Origin: Vannielia litorea | GTDB taxonomy: Bacteria; Pseudomonadota; Alphaproteobacteria; Rhodobacterales; Rhodobacteraceae | Length of the DNA stretch: 62,734 bases | Assembly (NCBI RefSeq): GCF_018424695.1 | Contig: NZ_QTNQ01000019.1 | Span: forward strand, 1-62,734 | Reading direction: 5' to 3' | In this document: piece by piece, positions 45,068 to 54,358 of the stretch | How the letters are laid out: each line of letters begins with the position of its first letter | How positions within the stretch are numbered: the first letter of the stretch is position 1 | Notes under the pieces: generated by a model | Database searches by the model: none | What the model was told of the DNA's origin: nothing | The model's input: the letters and a program-made list of their open reading frames with translations, nothing else | Made by a program: the position numbers and the translations under genes

Positions 45068-46657
45068 GTGGCGGGCCCGATAGAGACGTCCCGCGTTATC
45101 ATCGTCGGGGCGGGGCTGGCAGCGCATTACGCCGCGCTCAAGCTCGCCCCCCGCCCGGTGCTGGTGATCTCGCCCGAGCCACTGGGCAGCGGTGCCTCCT
45201 CGGCCTGGGCCCAGGGCGGCGTGGCCGCGGCGATGGACCCGGCCGACAGCGCCGAGGCCCATGCGCGCGACACCCTGCGTGCCGGCGCGGGCACCGTGGA
45301 CGCCCGCGTGGCCGAGGCCGTCACCCGCGAGGCGCGCGAGCACATCCTCGACCTGACCGGGCTCGGCACCCCCTTCGACCGGACGGAGGACGGGGCCTAT
45401 GTGCTCTCCCGCGAAGCCGCACACAGCTTCGCCCGCGTCGTCCGGGTGCGGGGCGATCAGGCCGGGGCCGAGATCATGCGCGCGCTCACCGCACAGCTGC
45501 GCGAGGCCACGCATGTGCAGGTGCTCGAAGGGGTGATGGCCACCGCGCTGGAGCTTTCGGACGGGCGCGTGACCGGCGTGTCGGTGGCGCGCTGCGATGC
45601 AGGCCTGAGCGAGAGCGTCGTTTTGCGCGGCCCGGCGGTGCTGCTGGCGGGCGGCGGCTCGGGCGGGCTCTACACGCTCACCACCAACCCGCCGCGCGTC
45701 CGCGGGCAGGTGATCGGCATGGCGGCCCGCGCCGGGGCGCAGATCGCCGATGCCGAGTTTGTCCAGTTCCACCCCACCGCCATCGCCTGCGGGCTGGACC
45801 CGGCGCCACTGGCAACCGAGGCACTGCGTGGCGAGGGGGCAGTGCTGATCAACCGGCACGGCGCCCGCTTCATGCTGGAGGCCCACCCCGACGCCGAGCT
45901 TGCCCCGCGCGATATCGTGGCCCGCGCCGTCTATGCCCAAACCCAGGCCGGGCTCGCCCCCGCGCTCGACACCCGCGCAGCCCTCGGCGCGTCGATCCTG
46001 CGCGACTTCCCCGCCGTTGCCGAGGCCTGCCAACAGGCCGGGATCGACCCGCTCACCCAGCCAATCCCGGTGGCCGCCGCCGCGCATTACCACATGGGGG
46101 GCGTCGCCACCGATGCCGCCGGGCAAAGCAGCCTGACCGGGCTCTGGGCCTGCGGCGAAGTCGCCTCGACCGGGCTGCACGGGGCCAACCGGCTGGCCTC
46201 GAACGGATTGCTGGAAGCGCTGGTCTATGGCCGCCGCTGTGCTCTGGCGATCAACGCCACCCTGCCCGCGCCCGGCGCTGCACAGGCGCTGCACCTGCCC
46301 GATCTGGGCCCGGCCGAGCCGCCCGATCCGGCGCTGGTAGCCGCGCTGCGCCAGGCAATGACCGATGGCGCGGGCGTCATCCGCAGTGCCGGGGGCCTCA
46401 ACCGAACCCTCGCCGAGATCGCCCGGATCGAAGCCGCCCAACCCACCTGCGCGCCGCTGCTGAACATGACCGCCACCGCCACTCTCATCGCCGCCGCCGC
46501 ACTGGCGCGCCGCGAGAGCCGGGGCGCGCATTTCCGCGCCGACCATCCGGAGGCCACGGGAGAAACCGGCACCCGCTCCTTCCTGACCCTCGCCGAGGCC
46601 TTCACCCTCCGCGATTCCGCCAACGCCACAACCACCGCTCCAAAGGCCCCCGCATGA
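45068..46657 (+). CDS. nadB: L-aspartate oxidase NadB
   Basis: A 529-residue flavoenzyme that oxidises L-aspartate to iminoaspartate. It has the FAD-binding start VIIVGAGLAAHYAALKLAPR (near residue 10), SSAWAQGGVAAAMDPADS, HSFARVVRVRGDQAGAEIMR, EFVQFHPTAIACG and AAHYHMGGVATD. The start is GTG, one base after the nadA stop, and the stop overlaps nadC by ATGA. It supplies the substrate for NadA. Confidence 0.95.
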   Translation: MAGPIETSRVIIVGAGLAAHYAALKLAPRPVLVISPEPLGSGASSAWAQGGVAAAMDPADSAEAHARDTLRAGAGTVDARVAEAVTREAREHILDLTGLGTPFDRTEDGAYVLSREAAHSFARVVRVRGDQAGAEIMRALTAQLREATHVQVLEGVMATALELSDGRVTGVSVARCDAGLSESVVLRGPAVLLAGGGSGGLYTLTTNPPRVRGQVIGMAARAGAQIADAEFVQFHPTAIACGLDPAPLATEALRGEGAVLINRHGARFMLEAHPDAELAPRDIVARAVYAQTQAGLAPALDTRAALGASILRDFPAVAEACQQAGIDPLTQPIPVAAAAHYHMGGVATDAAGQSSLTGLWACGEVASTGLHGANRLASNGLLEALVYGRRCALAINATLPAPGAAQALHLPDLGPAEPPDPALVAALRQAMTDGAGVIRSAGGLNRTLAEIARIEAAQPTCAPLLNMTATATLIAAAALARRESRGAHFRADHPEATGETGTRSFLTLAEAFTLRDSANATTTAPKAPA

Positions 46658-47502
46658 CGCACGCCCCCCTGCCCGACCTGATCCTCGAACCGTTCGTCCG
46701 TGCCGCCCTGATGGAAGATCTCGGCACTTCCGGCGACATCACCACCCGCACCGTCATCCCACCCGGCACGGCCTATACCGCCCGGCTCAACGCCCGCATG
46801 CCCGGTGTTGTCTCGGGCCTCCAGATCGCCGCGCTGGCCTTCCGGCTGGTCGATCCGGCGCTGAACATCACCACACACAAGGCCGATGGCGACGCGGTCG
46901 CACCGGGCGACCTGCTGATGGAGATCGCAGGCGATGCCGCCTCGATCCTCGCCGCCGAACGGGTGGCGCTCAACTTCGCCGGGCGCATGTCGGGCATCGC
47001 CACCCTCACCGCCGCTTTCGTGGCAGAGACGCGCGGCACGAAAGCCCGCATCACCTGCACCCGCAAGACGACGCCGGGGCTGCGCCTCGTCGAAAAGCAG
47101 GCTGTCCTGCACGGCGGCGGCTTCAACCACCGCTTCAACCTGTCGGACGCAATCCTGATCAAGGACAACCACATCGCCGCCGCCGGTGGCATCCGTCCGG
47201 TATTGCAGGCGGTGAAGGCGCACGCCTCGCATATGCTGCGCTGCGAAATCGAGGTCGACCGGCTGGATCAGCTTTCCGAGGTTCTGGACGAGGGCGGCGC
47301 CGACGTGGTGCTGCTCGACAACATGGACACGCAAAGCCTTACGCGGGCGGTCGACATGGCCGCCGGGCAGGTGGTGCTGGAGGCCTCGGGAAACATGCAG
47401 CTGGAGCGCATCGCCGAGGTTGCGGCCACCGGGGTGGATTATATCTCTTCCGGCGCGCTGACCCATTCCGCCAGCGTTCTGGACCTCGGCCTGGATTTCT
47501 AG
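46654..47502 (+). CDS. nadC: nicotinate-nucleotide pyrophosphorylase NadC
   Basis: A 282-residue enzyme that converts quinolinate and phosphoribosyl pyrophosphate to nicotinate mononucleotide and CO2. Signatures are [71 protein letters not shown] and [26 protein letters not shown]. It completes the de novo NAD operon. Confidence 0.96.
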   Translation: MTHAPLPDLILEPFVRAALMEDLGTSGDITTRTVIPPGTAYTARLNARMPGVVSGLQIAALAFRLVDPALNITTHKADGDAVAPGDLLMEIAGDAASILAAERVALNFAGRMSGIATLTAAFVAETRGTKARITCTRKTTPGLRLVEKQAVLHGGGFNHRFNLSDAILIKDNHIAAAGGIRPVLQAVKAHASHMLRCEIEVDRLDQLSEVLDEGGADVVLLDNMDTQSLTRAVDMAAGQVVLEASGNMQLERIAEVAATGVDYISSGALTHSASVLDLGLDF

Positions 47503-47839
47503 GCAGCAGCGAGAGCGGCAGAGCCCGCGAATCCCGGCCGGAGTTCCGCGCCACGACCGGCGACCAGGCACAGAGACGCGCTCAATGGCAGGACCAGCAC
47601 GTGCGACGATCAAGGCCTGACCGCGGAAAGGGCCATCGATATCGGCCAGCTCCGCCACCCGGTCGCGCAGCAAATCGCGAAACATCCGCGCCGCAGATCA
47701 CCCGGAACAGGGTAGCGTTTTCTGAGCCGTGAGCGCGGCTTGGCACAGTCTCAGACGGTCCCGGCTCAAACAAACCCTGCAGCCAACATTGACTGCGCGG
47801 CATCCCTGCCGAGAATGGGGAGGCCCGAACGGAGGAACC
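47503..47839. other. 337-base intergenic region
   Basis: No gene or clear structure is seen. The right end holds GGAGGA at 47831-47836, the ribosome binding site of the large secreted protein gene. Confidence 0.5.
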
Positions 47840-50800
47840 ATGATGTTCCGGATCTGCAAACTGGCTGCCTGCGCCGCTGTGCTCTCCTTGCCTTCCGCAC
47901 CGACGGTCGCCGATGACTTTCTGGCGCTCGTGCCGGTGGAGGGAACGGCTGCTCTGCCCGTCAGCGAACCTACGCTGGAAAAACTGACAGACAGCGATGA
48001 GAGCACCAGCGCGACCTTCGATGTCGAGGCCGGCGGCTCGGTGGACCTCGTCTTCCGGTTCGATGAGATCGTCAGCGGCTCTACCCTCGTGCTTACCCTC
48101 GCAGAGGGCCGCAACGCTCCGCCTGGCCGCGTCGACGTGCTGACCTCCACGATCTCCTCCAACAGCGGGTTTCGCTCGGTGCTGGACGAGCGAATAGATC
48201 CGCTTAAGCCCACCCAGCGCTTCCCGCTCCGGCCCGCAGCGACCAGTTGGGTGATGATCCGCCTGTCCCCCGCCGCCGAAGCGCGTTCGGTCACGCTCGC
48301 GGACCTGGGCATCGAAGGCACCTTGGGCCCGCCTGCGACGACCTACCAGTTCGGCGAAAGCCCCACCGGCGCGCTCCAGATCATCGAGGGCCTCGCCGCG
48401 CTCGGCACGGGGGATCTCTCTCTCACGACGGAGGAACGCGAGATCTTTGATCGCGCGGCAGGTGGCGCGCTGTCGCGGGAAGACTTCGAGGAAATCGCCC
48501 TCTTCGCCTCCGGCATCCGCAATGCTGACGCCCGCGCGCGCTACATCGCCCGGCTCGATGAAATCGAGGCCGAGCTGCGCCGCCAGATCGACACCAACCT
48601 GCCGCCCGCAGAATTGGCCGGTCAGATGCTGCCCTGGCTGCATGACAAGGTCCTGACTGCCGGTTACCGCGAGAAGCAAACCGACCTGTCGGTGCTGCTC
48701 GACGAGGGCCTGTTCAACTGCGTGTCCTCAGCCGTTGTCTACAACGCCCTCGCCCTGCGCCTCGGCCTCGACGCGCGGGCAATCGAAGTGCCCGACCACG
48801 CCTTCTCGATCGTTTACGACGGGGCCAACCACATGGACGTGGAAACCACCACGCCGCAGGGCTTCGACCCGCGCCGCGAGAAGATCGAGGCCTTCGAGGC
48901 GCTCACCGGGTTCAACTACATCCCCGAGTCGAACCGCTCCAAGCGGCGCGAGATCGGCGCGGCCGGTCTGGCGGCGCTGATCTACTACAATCACGGCGTC
49001 ATGCACCTCCGGGAGGGCCGCTTCCACGAGGCGCTGCTCGCCAACTTCCGCGCCATGAGTCTCGACCCGGAGTTCTCCTCGGCGGCAACCAACGCGCTCG
49101 CGTCCCTCGGAAAGTGGAGCATCGCCCTCTCCTCGGACGGGCGCTGGGAGGAGGCGGTTCAGGTCGCCGCCCTCGGGCGCAGGCTCGCGCCGGACGACCG
49201 CGGCCTTGCGAGCAACCAGCTCGCCCTGTGGCAGCGCTGGGCGTTCCAAACCGCCGATGCGGGCGATCCCGCCGGCGCGCTCGACCTGCTCACGCGGGCT
49301 GCCGCTGAGATCCCCGAAGAGGATTTCGCCCCCTGGCGCGCAGCGATCTTTTCACGCGCCGCGGAGACGATGATCGAAAACGGACGATGGGAGGCCGCGC
49401 TGGCCTTCGGCGAAGAGGGGTTGGAAACGCTGGAGGGCGACGCACGGAACGAGCTGCGCGACTGGCATGCCCAAGTCTACCTCCGCTGGAGCAACCGGCT
49501 CATGGACGCCGGGGCCTTCTCCGAGGCGGCCGATGTGCTCGCGGCAGGCCTTGCCGCCTATCCCGACTCCCGGCGCATCGCGCGCAATCTGCGCTACCTC
49601 GGTCAGGAATGGGCGCGCGCCGGGGCCGATTTTCCCTCTGGTCTTGGCGCACTCCGGACCATGGCAGAGCGCTTCCCCGACGTAGACGGCCTCGACGACG
49701 TCACCGAAAGCTACGTTGCCCGCGCGCTCCGCGACGCCGCCGCCGAGCGCCCCATCGATGACGCTCTCCCGATGGCGGCCTTGGCAAAGCCGGTCCTCGC
49801 ACTCGTCCGCTCAGAGAAGGACTTCGGCGCCCACGTCTACAGCCTCTACGCCGATGCCTTGCTCCAGGCGGAGGATTGGCCGGCGGCAGCGCAGATCTAT
49901 GCCGACGGGCTCCGTGCCCACCCCGACGACCGGCACCTCAAGAACAACGCGCGTTTCGCCGCCTCCAAGTGGCGCGAGGCCGCGCTTGCCGAAAGCCCCG
50001 AACGGCTGGCCGAGGTCACGGCCCGTCTGCGGGAGCTTTTCCCCTTCTTCGCAAAACCCGGTGCCAATGAGCGTGAGATCATCCTGAAAACGCAAGAACT
50101 TGCCAAGGCAGGCGACTACGCGGGCGCGCTGGCCTTTCTCAACTCGACCCAACTCCTGCTGACCGACAAGACATGGCGCGACCTTCGCCTGCTCATCGTC
50201 GACCGCGAGGCACAGGCGGCCATGTCGGCGCAGGACTGGGAGCACGCGGCGCGGGTTTATTCCGCAGCGCGGGCCGAATTGGACGACCCAAAGCTCTTTT
50301 CCAACAACGTCGCCTACATCGCGCAGGAATGGACCCGAAGCGCCGGTGCCGAGGGGGGCGCAGCCTCCGTCGCCGGGCCACTTTCGGTGCTGGGCACGCT
50401 CTTTCCGGGCGACGAGGCGGTTGCCGAGATGGGCAAACGCACGCTGGAATGGATGATCTCGACGCTGCTGGACGAGGGCAAGGTGGACGCCGCGAAAGAG
50501 CAGATCGCCCTCGCCCGCGCCTTCCTGGAGCCCGAGCAGGTCCGCTCCCTCACCATCACGCTCTACAGGCGCTGGGGAGACAACCAGCTTGACCGAAAAG
50601 CCTGGCGCGACGCGCTATCGGCCTATGCAACCGGCCTTCAGGTCGTCCCGGACTCGTCCGACCTGAAGCGCAATATCCCCTACGTCCAGCAGGAATGGGC
50701 GCGGCAGGCCCTGGCAGAAGGCGACGTGGCGGGCCTGCTCGCGGCTGTGGAAGAGATGAAAGCAATCCTGCCGGACAGCAAATCTCGCGAGGATGTGGTG

Positions 50801-51064
50801 GTGTCGATCGTGTCAAAACGGGTCGACGAACATCTCTCCGCCCCGGCCCCGGAACACGCGCTCGACCTCGTCAACGCGCTCTCTGGCGCCCTCTCGGCGG
50901 ACAAGACCCACGACCTGAAGGTCTACACCTACGAGAAATGGGCCCGCATGCATTTCGAATCCGACTGGGCGCGCGCGGCAGAGATCTACGAGCTCGGCCT
51001 GACGGACGTCGGAAAGAGCTCGCTTCTCGACAACAACCTGAAATACGTGCGCTCGAAACTGTAA
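47840..51064 (+). CDS. large secreted TPR protein with transglutaminase-like domain
   Basis: A 1074-residue protein from ATG at 47840, with GGAGGA five bases upstream. A signal peptide (FRICKLAACAAVLSLPSAPT VADD) comes first, then a beta-rich region. Near residues 285-345 a transglutaminase-like core has LFNCVSSAVVYNALALRLGL (catalytic Cys), VPDHAFSIVYDG (His) and MDVETTTPQGFD (acidic residue), in the Cys-His-Asp order of that fold. The rest, about 700 residues, is built of TPR-like repeats with GRFHEALLANFRAMSLDPEF and NGRWEAALAFGEEGLETLEG. A protease or transferase acting in the periplasm is possible. The substrate is unknown. Confidence 0.6.
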   Translation: MMFRICKLAACAAVLSLPSAPTVADDFLALVPVEGTAALPVSEPTLEKLTDSDESTSATFDVEAGGSVDLVFRFDEIVSGSTLVLTLAEGRNAPPGRVDVLTSTISSNSGFRSVLDERIDPLKPTQRFPLRPAATSWVMIRLSPAAEARSVTLADLGIEGTLGPPATTYQFGESPTGALQIIEGLAALGTGDLSLTTEEREIFDRAAGGALSREDFEEIALFASGIRNADARARYIARLDEIEAELRRQIDTNLPPAELAGQMLPWLHDKVLTAGYREKQTDLSVLLDEGLFNCVSSAVVYNALALRLGLDARAIEVPDHAFSIVYDGANHMDVETTTPQGFDPRREKIEAFEALTGFNYIPESNRSKRREIGAAGLAALIYYNHGVMHLREGRFHEALLANFRAMSLDPEFSSAATNALASLGKWSIALSSDGRWEEAVQVAALGRRLAPDDRGLASNQLALWQRWAFQTADAGDPAGALDLLTRAAAEIPEEDFAPWRAAIFSRAAETMIENGRWEAALAFGEEGLETLEGDARNELRDWHAQVYLRWSNRLMDAGAFSEAADVLAAGLAAYPDSRRIARNLRYLGQEWARAGADFPSGLGALRTMAERFPDVDGLDDVTESYVARALRDAAAERPIDDALPMAALAKPVLALVRSEKDFGAHVYSLYADALLQAEDWPAAAQIYADGLRAHPDDRHLKNNARFAASKWREAALAESPERLAEVTARLRELFPFFAKPGANEREIILKTQELAKAGDYAGALAFLNSTQLLLTDKTWRDLRLLIVDREAQAAMSAQDWEHAARVYSAARAELDDPKLFSNNVAYIAQEWTRSAGAEGGAASVAGPLSVLGTLFPGDEAVAEMGKRTLEWMISTLLDEGKVDAAKEQIALARAFLEPEQVRSLTITLYRRWGDNQLDRKAWRDALSAYATGLQVVPDSSDLKRNIPYVQQEWARQALAEGDVAGLLAAVEEMKAILPDSKSREDVVVSIVSKRVDEHLSAPAPEHALDLVNALSGALSADKTHDLKVYTYEKWARMHFESDWARAAEIYELGLTDVGKSSLLDNNLKYVRSKL

Positions 51065-51471
51065 GCCTTTGCGTGTGCAGGCAGACTGCGCCCGAACCGG
51101 AGGGGGACAAAGCCGCTTCCCCACCGCGCCGGCTGAGGATGCCCCGTGCACCGAGATGCACTGCAATCGCCCTGAGCAACGCATGCTCCCCCCGCACGGG
51201 GTGCCGCCATCACCTCCGCCAGCCCTGCCACGGCATCATCCGAATGGCGCGATACCGTCGCCCGCAGCGCCAATGCCGCGCGGCTCGTCGGACCGCCGAT
51301 TCGCAATGTGCCACCAGGCAGCGACGCACCCTGAGCTTCAAGAACATCAAAGCGCGCGTCAAAACGCGCCACTGCAGAACAGGGAAGCAACCGTCACGCG
51401 ATGCGCCACATCCTGTGCGCGTCCTGGCACTCAATTACAGCAGCGGGCGCACGCCAAAGTTCCTGATGTTC
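51065..51471. other. 407-base intergenic region before tRNA-Thr
   Basis: No gene is supported here. The open frames are Arg/Pro-rich and lack domains. Nothing resembling an rRNA or a tRNA is visible until 51472. Confidence 0.5.
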
Positions 51472-51547
51472 TGGTGCCCCCAGAGAGACTCGAACTCCCG
51501 ACCCACTGATTACAAATCAGTTGCTCTACCAGCTGAGCTATAGGGGC
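51472..51547 (-). tRNA. tRNA-Thr (anticodon TGT)
   Basis: Read on the minus strand the 76 bases start GCCCCTATAGCTCAGCTGGT and end TGGGGGCACCA. Stems: acceptor GCCCCTA/TGGGGGC (one G:U), D arm GCTC/GAGC, anticodon arm ACTGA/TCAGT with loop TTTGTAA, and T arm GGGAG/CTCTC with TTCGAGT loop. The anticodon TGT reads ACA (Thr). The CCA end is encoded. It is a single gene, not in a cluster. tRNA 3' ends are common integration sites, but no repeat of its 3' end was found nearby. Confidence 0.97.
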
Positions 51548-51594
51548 ACTGCGGGGCGAGAGGTAGCGTGGCGGGGGCCGTGGTGCAAGCCCTT

Positions 51595-53247
51595 CTAGCG
51601 GTTCGCCCGGGCCAGCAGCGCGACGGCAGCGAGGCCGGTGGCGCAGATCATCAGCGCGGGCGGGGCGGCCTGGGGCAGGTGCTCCAGCGAGGCCTCCTCA
51701 TAGACCCGCACCGCCAGCGTGGAATAGTTGAACGGGCGCAGAAGCAGCGTGGCTGGCAGTTCCTTCACGCAATCCACGAAGACCAGCAGCAAGGCGGTGC
51801 CCACCGAGGCGCGCATCAGCGGCAGGTAGATTGACGCCAGCACGCCCCGGCGGGTGCGGCCCAGCGCGCGGGCGGCGAGCGGGATGTTGGGCGAGATCCG
51901 CCCGAAGGCCGCATCCGCCGCGCCCTGCCCGATGGCGAAGAAGCGCACCACGTAGGCAAAGACCAGCGCGGCGGCGGAGCCTGTCAGCACCAGCCCCGGG
52001 TCCCACCCCGTCAGCGCCTGCACCGCGTCGGCCACCCGGTGATCGAGCGCGGCAAGCGGCAGAAGCACGCCCACGCCCAGCACCGCGCCCGGCGCGGCAT
52101 AGCCCAGCGTGGTCACCGGCAGCAGCATCCGCGGCAGCGCATGGCCCGAAAGCCGCACGCCGTACACCATGAAGAGCCCCGCCGCCACCGTCAGCACCGC
52201 CGCCACCCCGCCGACCACCAGCGTGTTGCCCAGCGCCTCCAGGAGGCGCGGGTCCAGCCAGTCGGCCTTCGGGCCCAGCCCGTGATGCACCATCACCCCG
52301 ACCGGCAGCAGAAAGCCCAAGGAGAAGGGCACCATGCAGAGCCCGAACGCCAGCCAGCGCCGCACCGGCCCCAGCGCCTGCGGCGCCACCGGGCGTACGC
52401 CCCGAGCGCCCTGGTGCACCTTGGCGCGGCGCCGCGAGGCCCGCTCCAGCACCACCAGCACCAGCACCAGCACGAGGATCACGCAGGCCAGCTGCGCCGC
52501 CCCGCCCGCGTTGCCCGCCTCCAGCCAGGCCGAGAAGATGCCGGTGGTCAGCGTCTGCACGGCAAAGAACTCCACGGTGCCGAAATCGCTCACCGTCTCC
52601 ATCATCACGATCGCCGTTGCGGCGGCGATGGCCGGGCGCGCCAACGGCAGCCCCACCCGCCAGAACCGCGCCACCGGCCCCGCGCCCAGCGCGCGCGCCA
52701 CCTCATAGGCCCCGCCCGGCTGCTCGCGGAAGGCCGCGCGGGCCAGCAGGTACACATAGGGATAGAGCGAAGCGGCAAGCACCAGCACCGCCGCCCAGCG
52801 GGAGCGAATGTCGGGAAACCAGTAGTCCCGCGCGCTGGTCCAGCCAAAGGCCTCGCGCAGGGCGGTCTGCACCGGCCCCGCGTATTCGAGGAAGTCCACC
52901 AGCGCGTAGGCCCCCACGTAGGCGGGCACCGCCAGCGGCAGGAACAGCGCCCACTCCAGCCAGCGCCGCCCCGGAAAGCGATACATCACCACCGTCCAGG
53001 CCGCGCCCGCGCCCATCGAGGCCGCGAGCACGCCCACGCCCAGCATCAGCACTACCGTGTTTTCTAGGTAGCGCGGCAGAACCGTGGCGGCGAGATGGGG
53101 CCAGATATTCTCGGCCGGGGTCAGCGCCATGACGACGACGGCGGCAATCGGCATCAGCACCAGCACCGCAATCGCCACCGACCCGGTCGACCATCCGTTC
53201 AACCGCGCCCGCCGCCTTCTGCCCTGCCCTGTGCTTACATCTGCCAT
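51595..53247 (-). CDS. ABC transporter permease, Fe(III)/thiamine type (FbpB-like), fused two-domain
   Basis: A 550-residue membrane protein with about twelve hydrophobic segments in two repeats, as in the fused FbpB/ThiP permeases. EAA-type contact loops are visible in GAYEVARALGAGPVARFWRV GLPLARPAIAAATAIVM and LAARALGRTRRGVLASIYLP LMRAS. The N-terminus is basic (GQGRRRRARLNGWSTGS). No binding protein or ATPase gene is adjacent in the window, so its partners lie elsewhere. It lies 47 bases from tRNA-Thr. Confidence 0.85.
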   Translation of the reverse strand: MADVSTGQGRRRRARLNGWSTGSVAIAVLVLMPIAAVVVMALTPAENIWPHLAATVLPRYLENTVVLMLGVGVLAASMGAGAAWTVVMYRFPGRRWLEWALFLPLAVPAYVGAYALVDFLEYAGPVQTALREAFGWTSARDYWFPDIRSRWAAVLVLAASLYPYVYLLARAAFREQPGGAYEVARALGAGPVARFWRVGLPLARPAIAAATAIVMMETVSDFGTVEFFAVQTLTTGIFSAWLEAGNAGGAAQLACVILVLVLVLVVLERASRRRAKVHQGARGVRPVAPQALGPVRRWLAFGLCMVPFSLGFLLPVGVMVHHGLGPKADWLDPRLLEALGNTLVVGGVAAVLTVAAGLFMVYGVRLSGHALPRMLLPVTTLGYAAPGAVLGVGVLLPLAALDHRVADAVQALTGWDPGLVLTGSAAALVFAYVVRFFAIGQGAADAAFGRISPNIPLAARALGRTRRGVLASIYLPLMRASVGTALLLVFVDCVKELPATLLLRPFNYSTLAVRVYEEASLEHLPQAAPPALMICATGLAAVALLARANR

Positions 53248-53380
53248 GATTGCTCCCTACCCTCCCGGCAATAACCCCTGCAAGGCCAATGGAAAGCGGT
53301 TTATCTGCCGGGCAAAGCACCATATTGTGCGGCAACGCTTGGGGGCGAAGAGGCAAAACGAGTAACGAGGGGACGATCCG

Positions 53381-54256
53381 ATGCAGGTCGTGTACCACCT
53401 GGGCGCACATTGCACAGACAACGACAAGCTGTTCCGCTGCCTGCTCAAGAACAAGGGTGAGCTGGCCGAGATCGGCACAATGGTCACCGGGCCGGGGCGC
53501 TACCGCCGCGTGCTGCGCGAGGCGATGAACGCGCTCAAGGGCCAGCCAGCATCCGCCGAGTTACAGGAAGACATGCTCGCCGCCGTGCTTGACGAAGATC
53601 ACGCCGAGCGGCTGGTGTTCTCAAACGAGCAATTCGTCTGTGCCGCCCACGCCGTGCTGGCCGAAAATCGGATCTACCCCCAGATCGGCGAGAAGGTGCG
53701 CTGGATTCGCAACCTGTTCCCCGAGGCCGAGGCCGAATTTCATATCGGCATTGCCAACCCGGCCACCTTCATCCCCGACCTGTTCGGGCGCTGCAAGGAA
53801 GAGGATTTCACCGCGTTCATCGCCGGCGTCACCCCGGTCGAGCTGCGTTGGTCCGATACCGTCGCGGCTATCCGCACCGCCGTGCCCGATGCCCGCCTCG
53901 TGGCCTGGTGCAACGAGGATACCCCGCTGATCTGGCCCGAGATCCTGCGCGACATGGGCGCCATGCCGGCCACCATGCCAATCGAGGGCGAAAACGATCT
54001 GCTGGGCACCATCATGTCGGAGGAGGGACTGTGCCGGATGGAAAGCTACCTGGCCTCACACCCGGTGAAGACGCCGCAGCAGCGCCAGCGCGTGGTCACC
54101 GCCTTTCTCGACAAATACGCCCGCCCCGAGGCCGTCGAGGTTGAGATGGACCTGCCCGGCTGGAGCGCAGAGCTGGTCGAGCAGCTCACCCAATCCTACG
54201 TTGAGGATGTCGAACGGATCCGTTCGATCGAGGGCGTCACTTTCCTCGCCCCCTGA
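53381..54256 (+). CDS. conserved hypothetical protein with sulfotransferase-like N-terminus
   Basis: A 291-residue protein opening MQVVYHLGAHCTDNDKLFRC LLKN, which resembles the HLGAHKTGTTxLQ phosphosulfate-binding start of bacterial sulfotransferases. The usual Thr-Gly-Thr-Thr is replaced by CTDNDK, however, so PAPS binding is doubtful. The rest (LVFSNEQFVCAAHAVLAENRIYP, IRNLFPEAEAEFHIGIANPA) also fits the sulfotransferase-like fold. I read it as a degenerate member of unknown role. It is a single gene, divergent from the permease gene. Confidence 0.55.
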   Translation: MQVVYHLGAHCTDNDKLFRCLLKNKGELAEIGTMVTGPGRYRRVLREAMNALKGQPASAELQEDMLAAVLDEDHAERLVFSNEQFVCAAHAVLAENRIYPQIGEKVRWIRNLFPEAEAEFHIGIANPATFIPDLFGRCKEEDFTAFIAGVTPVELRWSDTVAAIRTAVPDARLVAWCNEDTPLIWPEILRDMGAMPATMPIEGENDLLGTIMSEEGLCRMESYLASHPVKTPQQRQRVVTAFLDKYARPEAVEVEMDLPGWSAELVEQLTQSYVEDVERIRSIEGVTFLAP

Positions 54257-54358
54257 CCCAAGGGTTTCCCTAAAATTCTTGGCGGTTTTCCGAGCTTGTT
54301 AACCAAGCCTTCGGTGCCCGCGGCCTAAGCTCCGCGCGCAATTACCGGAGGCCCGTTC

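Noticed and set aside
44936..46546. 536-codon minus-strand frame opposite nadB
   Set aside because: Gly/Ala/Arg-rich shadow of the nadB gene with no domains.
51472..51547. tRNA-Thr as an integration site for an island
   Set aside because: No repeated 3' tRNA fragment, integrase or change of composition was found on either side within the window.
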